From positions 248,001-312,000 of the forward strand of contig NZ_BAABKV010000001.1 of NCBI RefSeq assembly GCF_039544005.1: 64,000 nucleotides of DNA, written 5' to 3'. The stretch is from Kitasatospora paranensis. Its GTDB lineage: Bacteria > Actinomycetota > Actinomycetes > Streptomycetales > Streptomycetaceae. Below the pieces are notes generated by a model that saw nothing but the letters and a program-made list of their open reading frames with translations, did no database searches and had not been told where the DNA came from. Positions 61,368-64,000 of the stretch are shown piece after piece. The translations under genes and the position numbers were made by a program. How positions within the stretch are numbered: the first letter of the stretch is position 1; the number at the start of each line of letters is the position of its first letter.

Positions 61368-61995
61368 GCCCTGACGGCACCGTTGCAGGACCTGGGCCCT
61401 CGAGCGGCGGCGCACCGGCCGCAGCCGGATCCCTGACGATCCACGTCGTGCTGGGTCCGCAGCGGACCGACGATGGTTCGCAGTCGCGGGTGGCATGGAC
61501 GAGGTCGACCTCGCCGGGTGGCCGCGGGTCACAGGGCGTTGGGAACGCGGGCGATGGCGGTAGGAACGCCGTCAAGGTCCACTGCCAGCGGGACCGGCCG
61601 CCGCGCACACCTGATCCTCCGCCCACCCGTGCGCGGCCCGGCCCCTGGTCCAGGTGTGCGGCGAGTCTCTCGGAGCACCGCGGCAACAGGCAGCACAGCG
61701 AACCACCCGGGCCGCAGGAGACCGAAGCCCGCACATCGCCATTCCGCCACAACTGGTGCCGCATCAGGCAACGTCACCCTGTTGAAAGCCGCTCAAAGGC
61801 CCGGCGTCAATGGCGGAGCGTCACCGGAGGAGAACGTCAGTGCGCGGGGCGGGCAGGAACAGGTGACTGGAAGGCATGGTCGGGTCCGGCCGGGCCGATC
61901 TACGGTCGCTGCGGTGTCGTCGCACGGCGACGCCGTCGCACGGCCGTTCACTCCCGGGCCGTGCCCCTCCCGACGGGCGGACGACTGGAGCCGAC
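61368..61995. other. intergenic region upstream of GH125
   Basis: About 630 bases. A lone CATGGACGAGGTC near 61494 resembles the second half-site of the 21-bp repeats, but no partner stands at -21. The promoter of GH125 should be here. No RNA gene or long hairpin seen; open frames lack recognisable content. Confidence 0.4.
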
Positions 61996-63327
61996 GTGAC
62001 CCCGCACGACCCCGCACCCGATCGCCGCCTGCCGCAGGCCCTGCGGGACCTGGCCGAGCGGGCCCGGAAGGCCCAGGTCGGCGCTGGTCCGCGCGCTGCC
62101 GCGTGCTTCGCGCGCTGCTTCGCCGACACCTGGCTGACGAGCATGCGTCCGACCGCCGACGGGGACGTCTTCGTGATCACCGGCGACATTCCCGCCATGT
62201 GGCTGCGCGACAGCGCCGCGCAGGTCCGCCCGTACCTGCCGGCCGCCGCCGATCCCGAGGTCGGCGGGGTGCTGCGGGGCGTGCTGCGACGGCAGGTCCG
62301 CTGCGTGCTGATCGACCCGTACGCGAACGCCTTCAACGTCACCGCGGACGGGGCCGGCGCCGGCTACCCCGACGAGCCGCGGCCCGGGCCACGAATCTGG
62401 GAGCGCAAGTACGAGCTGGACTCGCTGTGCGCGCCGTTGCAAGTCGGGTACGCCCTGTGGCGCGCCACCGGCTCCCTGGAACACGTGGACGAAGAATTCG
62501 CCCGGGCCTGCCGGGCCGTGCTGAAGGTGATGCGCACCGAGCAGGACCACGAGGCGCGATCGTCGTACACCTTCCGGCGGGTGGGCGGCCCGGCCGCCGG
62601 GGACACCCTGCCGCGCGGCGGACGCGGCGCACCGGTGGCGGTCACCGGCATGTCCTGGTCAGGCTTCCGACCCAGCGACGACCGGTGCGCGTACGGCTAC
62701 CCCGTGGCGTCCAACGCGCTGGCCGCGGTATCCCTGCACGGTCTGGGGGAGCTCGCCTCGGCGGCCGGCCGGGCGGCCCTGGCGGCCGAGGCGTCGGCCC
62801 TGTCGGCGGAGCTCGCCGCGGCGGTGCGGGCATACGGCACCATGGCGCACCAGGGAGAACGGGTGTACGCGTACGAGGTGGACGGCCTGGGCGGAGCGCT
62901 GCTGATGGACGACGCCAACGTGCCCAGCCTGCTGTCGCTCCCCTACCTGGGCTGGTGCACCCCCGACGACCCGCTGTACCTGCGCACCCGGGAGGCGGTG
63001 CTGGGCCCGGCCAACCCGTGGTTCTTTCAGGGGCGCGCCGCCCGCGGCATCGGCAGTCCGCACACGCCGGAGAGTTTCGTGTGGCCCATCGCGCTGGCGA
63101 TGCAGGGACTGACCTCAAGCGACCGGGACGAGAAACTGCGGCTGCTGGAGCTGCTCGCCGCGACCGACGGAGGCACCGGCCTGATGCACGAGAGCTTCCA
63201 TGTGGACGACCCAACCCGCTTCACACGCCCCTGGTTCGGCTGGGCAAACGCGATGTTCAGCGAGCTGTGGCTGGACCTGGCCGGTCTGTCGCCGACGCCG
63301 CTGTACCCGGCGCTGCCAGGGGCGTAG
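61996..63327 (+). CDS. GH125 exo-alpha-1,6-mannosidase (DUF1237)
   Basis: Intact, about 443 residues from GTG 61996, with GGAG before it. (alpha/alpha)6-barrel motifs: [40 protein letters not shown] (catalytic Asp in WLRDS), [98 protein letters not shown] and [20 protein letters not shown] (catalytic Glu). It removes alpha-1,6-mannose; many members trim N-glycan or mannan fragments. No signal peptide, so it acts on imported oligosaccharides. Confidence 0.93.
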   Translation: MTPHDPAPDRRLPQALRDLAERARKAQVGAGPRAAACFARCFADTWLTSMRPTADGDVFVITGDIPAMWLRDSAAQVRPYLPAAADPEVGGVLRGVLRRQVRCVLIDPYANAFNVTADGAGAGYPDEPRPGPRIWERKYELDSLCAPLQVGYALWRATGSLEHVDEEFARACRAVLKVMRTEQDHEARSSYTFRRVGGPAAGDTLPRGGRGAPVAVTGMSWSGFRPSDDRCAYGYPVASNALAAVSLHGLGELASAAGRAALAAEASALSAELAAAVRAYGTMAHQGERVYAYEVDGLGGALLMDDANVPSLLSLPYLGWCTPDDPLYLRTREAVLGPANPWFFQGRAARGIGSPHTPESFVWPIALAMQGLTSSDRDEKLRLLELLAATDGGTGLMHESFHVDDPTRFTRPWFGWANAMFSELWLDLAGLSPTPLYPALPGA

Positions 63328-63799
63328 CCGCGCGGGGCGGGGGCGGGGCTGTGCTCCCACTCTTTGCGCGTCCGGCGGGTGGCGCCGGTTGCACTGCTTA
63401 CGCAGCGAAGAGGCAGGTGCCCACAGTTGCGCCGGCCCACAAACGAACCATGGCGCGAGAACGCCGCACCACAACCGGGGTAGCCCTGGGCCGGAAACTC
63501 GCGCGGACACCCGTGAGCGCGCCGCCGCCCAGGCAGCTGCTCGGCGAAGTCGCCGACGCGCCAACTGCCGGAGCTCACTGGAGGCGACCGCGGGGCAACG
63601 GCGCACATCGACACCGTGGCAGCCGTCAACGTTCTCTCGACCGGGCCGGCACGTCGCCATGCCGACCCGGCCGACGAGAAGCCACCGGCTCCTGCCGAAG
63701 GAGGAGTCACCCGACGATTCGGAACGCGGGAAACGTCCCCTGCACTCCCTCATCAAGTCCCTTTGATTTCCTGGGGCTCGGCTCGGGTCTGCGGATTCG
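63328..63799. other. interval without a recognisable gene
   Basis: About 470 bases between GH125 and the MFS gene stop. Overlapping open frames on both strands are Arg/Ala-rich, without ribosome-binding sites or domains I recognise. A short hydrophobic-free stretch near 63440-63600 resembles nothing known to me. Confidence 0.4.
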
Positions 63800-64000
63800 T
63801 CACGGAGTTCGGGACGTAGCGATGGATTCGTTCGTGGGAGCGAGTCTGCGCTTGAGGCGGACGGCTGCGACCAGGCCGAGGGTGAGGGCGCCGGCGGCGG
63901 TGTAGGCGGCGACCGAGGTGGCCGTCGTGAAGGACTCTCGGGCCAGTTTGCCGGCCTGGCGGGTCGCCGGGTCGTGGAGCAGTGGTTGGATGGAGGTCCC
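63800..64000 (-). CDS. MFS efflux transporter, C-terminal part (continues beyond window)
   Basis: Minus strand, last 66 residues, stop TGA at 63800. HDPATRQAGKLARESFTTAT is a periplasmic loop, then the final membrane helix SVAAYTAAGALTLGLVAAVR and a charged tail LKRRLAPTNESIA. The pattern fits the last helix of a 14-helix DHA2-type drug exporter. The upstream part lies outside the window, so the substrate cannot be judged. Confidence 0.65.
   Translation of the reverse strand, partial: GTSIQPLLHDPATRQAGKLARESFTTATSVAAYTAAGALTLGLVAAVRLKRRLAPTNESIATSRTP

Noticed and set aside
61494..61506. CATGGACGAGGTC before GH125 as a fifth AraC-type site
   Set aside because: No CATG partner at 21 bases and wrong orientation relative to the plus-strand gene; left as a lone half-site.

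Overview
The window is very GC-rich DNA with strongly biased third codon positions, GTG/ATG starts, lipoprotein and Tat-type exports, CUT1 sugar importers without their own ATPase, and GH12/GH74/GH52 enzymes. It most resembles a chromosome-arm region of a Streptomycetaceae actinobacterium (Streptomyces or Kitasatospora type). Many otherwise normal genes are split by what looks like one missing base in a G or C run. I annotate these as single genes with an apparent frameshift, because the pattern looks like homopolymer under-calling rather than decay.

Region 1 (1-15.1 kb) looks like a peptidoglycan turnover and salvage locus: a PBP4-type DD-peptidase, a BadF-type amino-sugar kinase, a GHL10 (DigH/YngK-like) glycan hydrolase, anhydro-MurNAc kinase AnmK, a complete family-5 oligopeptide ABC importer (binding protein, two permeases, two ATPases), a secreted amidase and a C39-like protein. 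Both kinase genes carry in-frame stops. Region 2 (15.1-16.7 kb) is a mosaic of dead IS3-like and IS5-like transposase pieces.

Region 3 (17.0-30.9 kb) is the most notable part. Three exported S51 (cyanophycinase-type) hydrolases flank or belong to a unit with a polar amino-acid ABC importer, an M20 peptidase resembling a cyanophycin-dipeptide hydrolase, an aspartate ammonia-lyase, an RpiR regulator and a second solute-binding protein. Together they could cut extracellular cyanophycin (Asp-Arg polymer), import the products, split the dipeptide and deaminate aspartate. TGTAAC/GTTACA words cluster in the control regions. An IS5-type copy sits inside this region.

Region 4 (31.8-33.1 kb) holds yceI and a truncated ISL3 transposase. 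Region 5 (33.1-63.3 kb) is a hemicellulose/glycan utilisation cluster: two sets of Gfo/Idh/MocA oxidoreductases with TIM-barrel isomerases, a CUT1 importer, LacI and AraC regulators, GH12, GH52, GH36, aldo/keto reductase, YdjC deacetylase, GH74, acetyl-xylan esterase, GH2 mannosidase, an apiosidase-like GH and GH125. Four CATG-type direct repeats with exactly 21-bp period lie upstream of glycosidase genes and look like an AraC-family regulon. An intact IS5-family element sits exactly on the stop codon of the AraC gene. The window closes with the C-terminal end of an MFS exporter.
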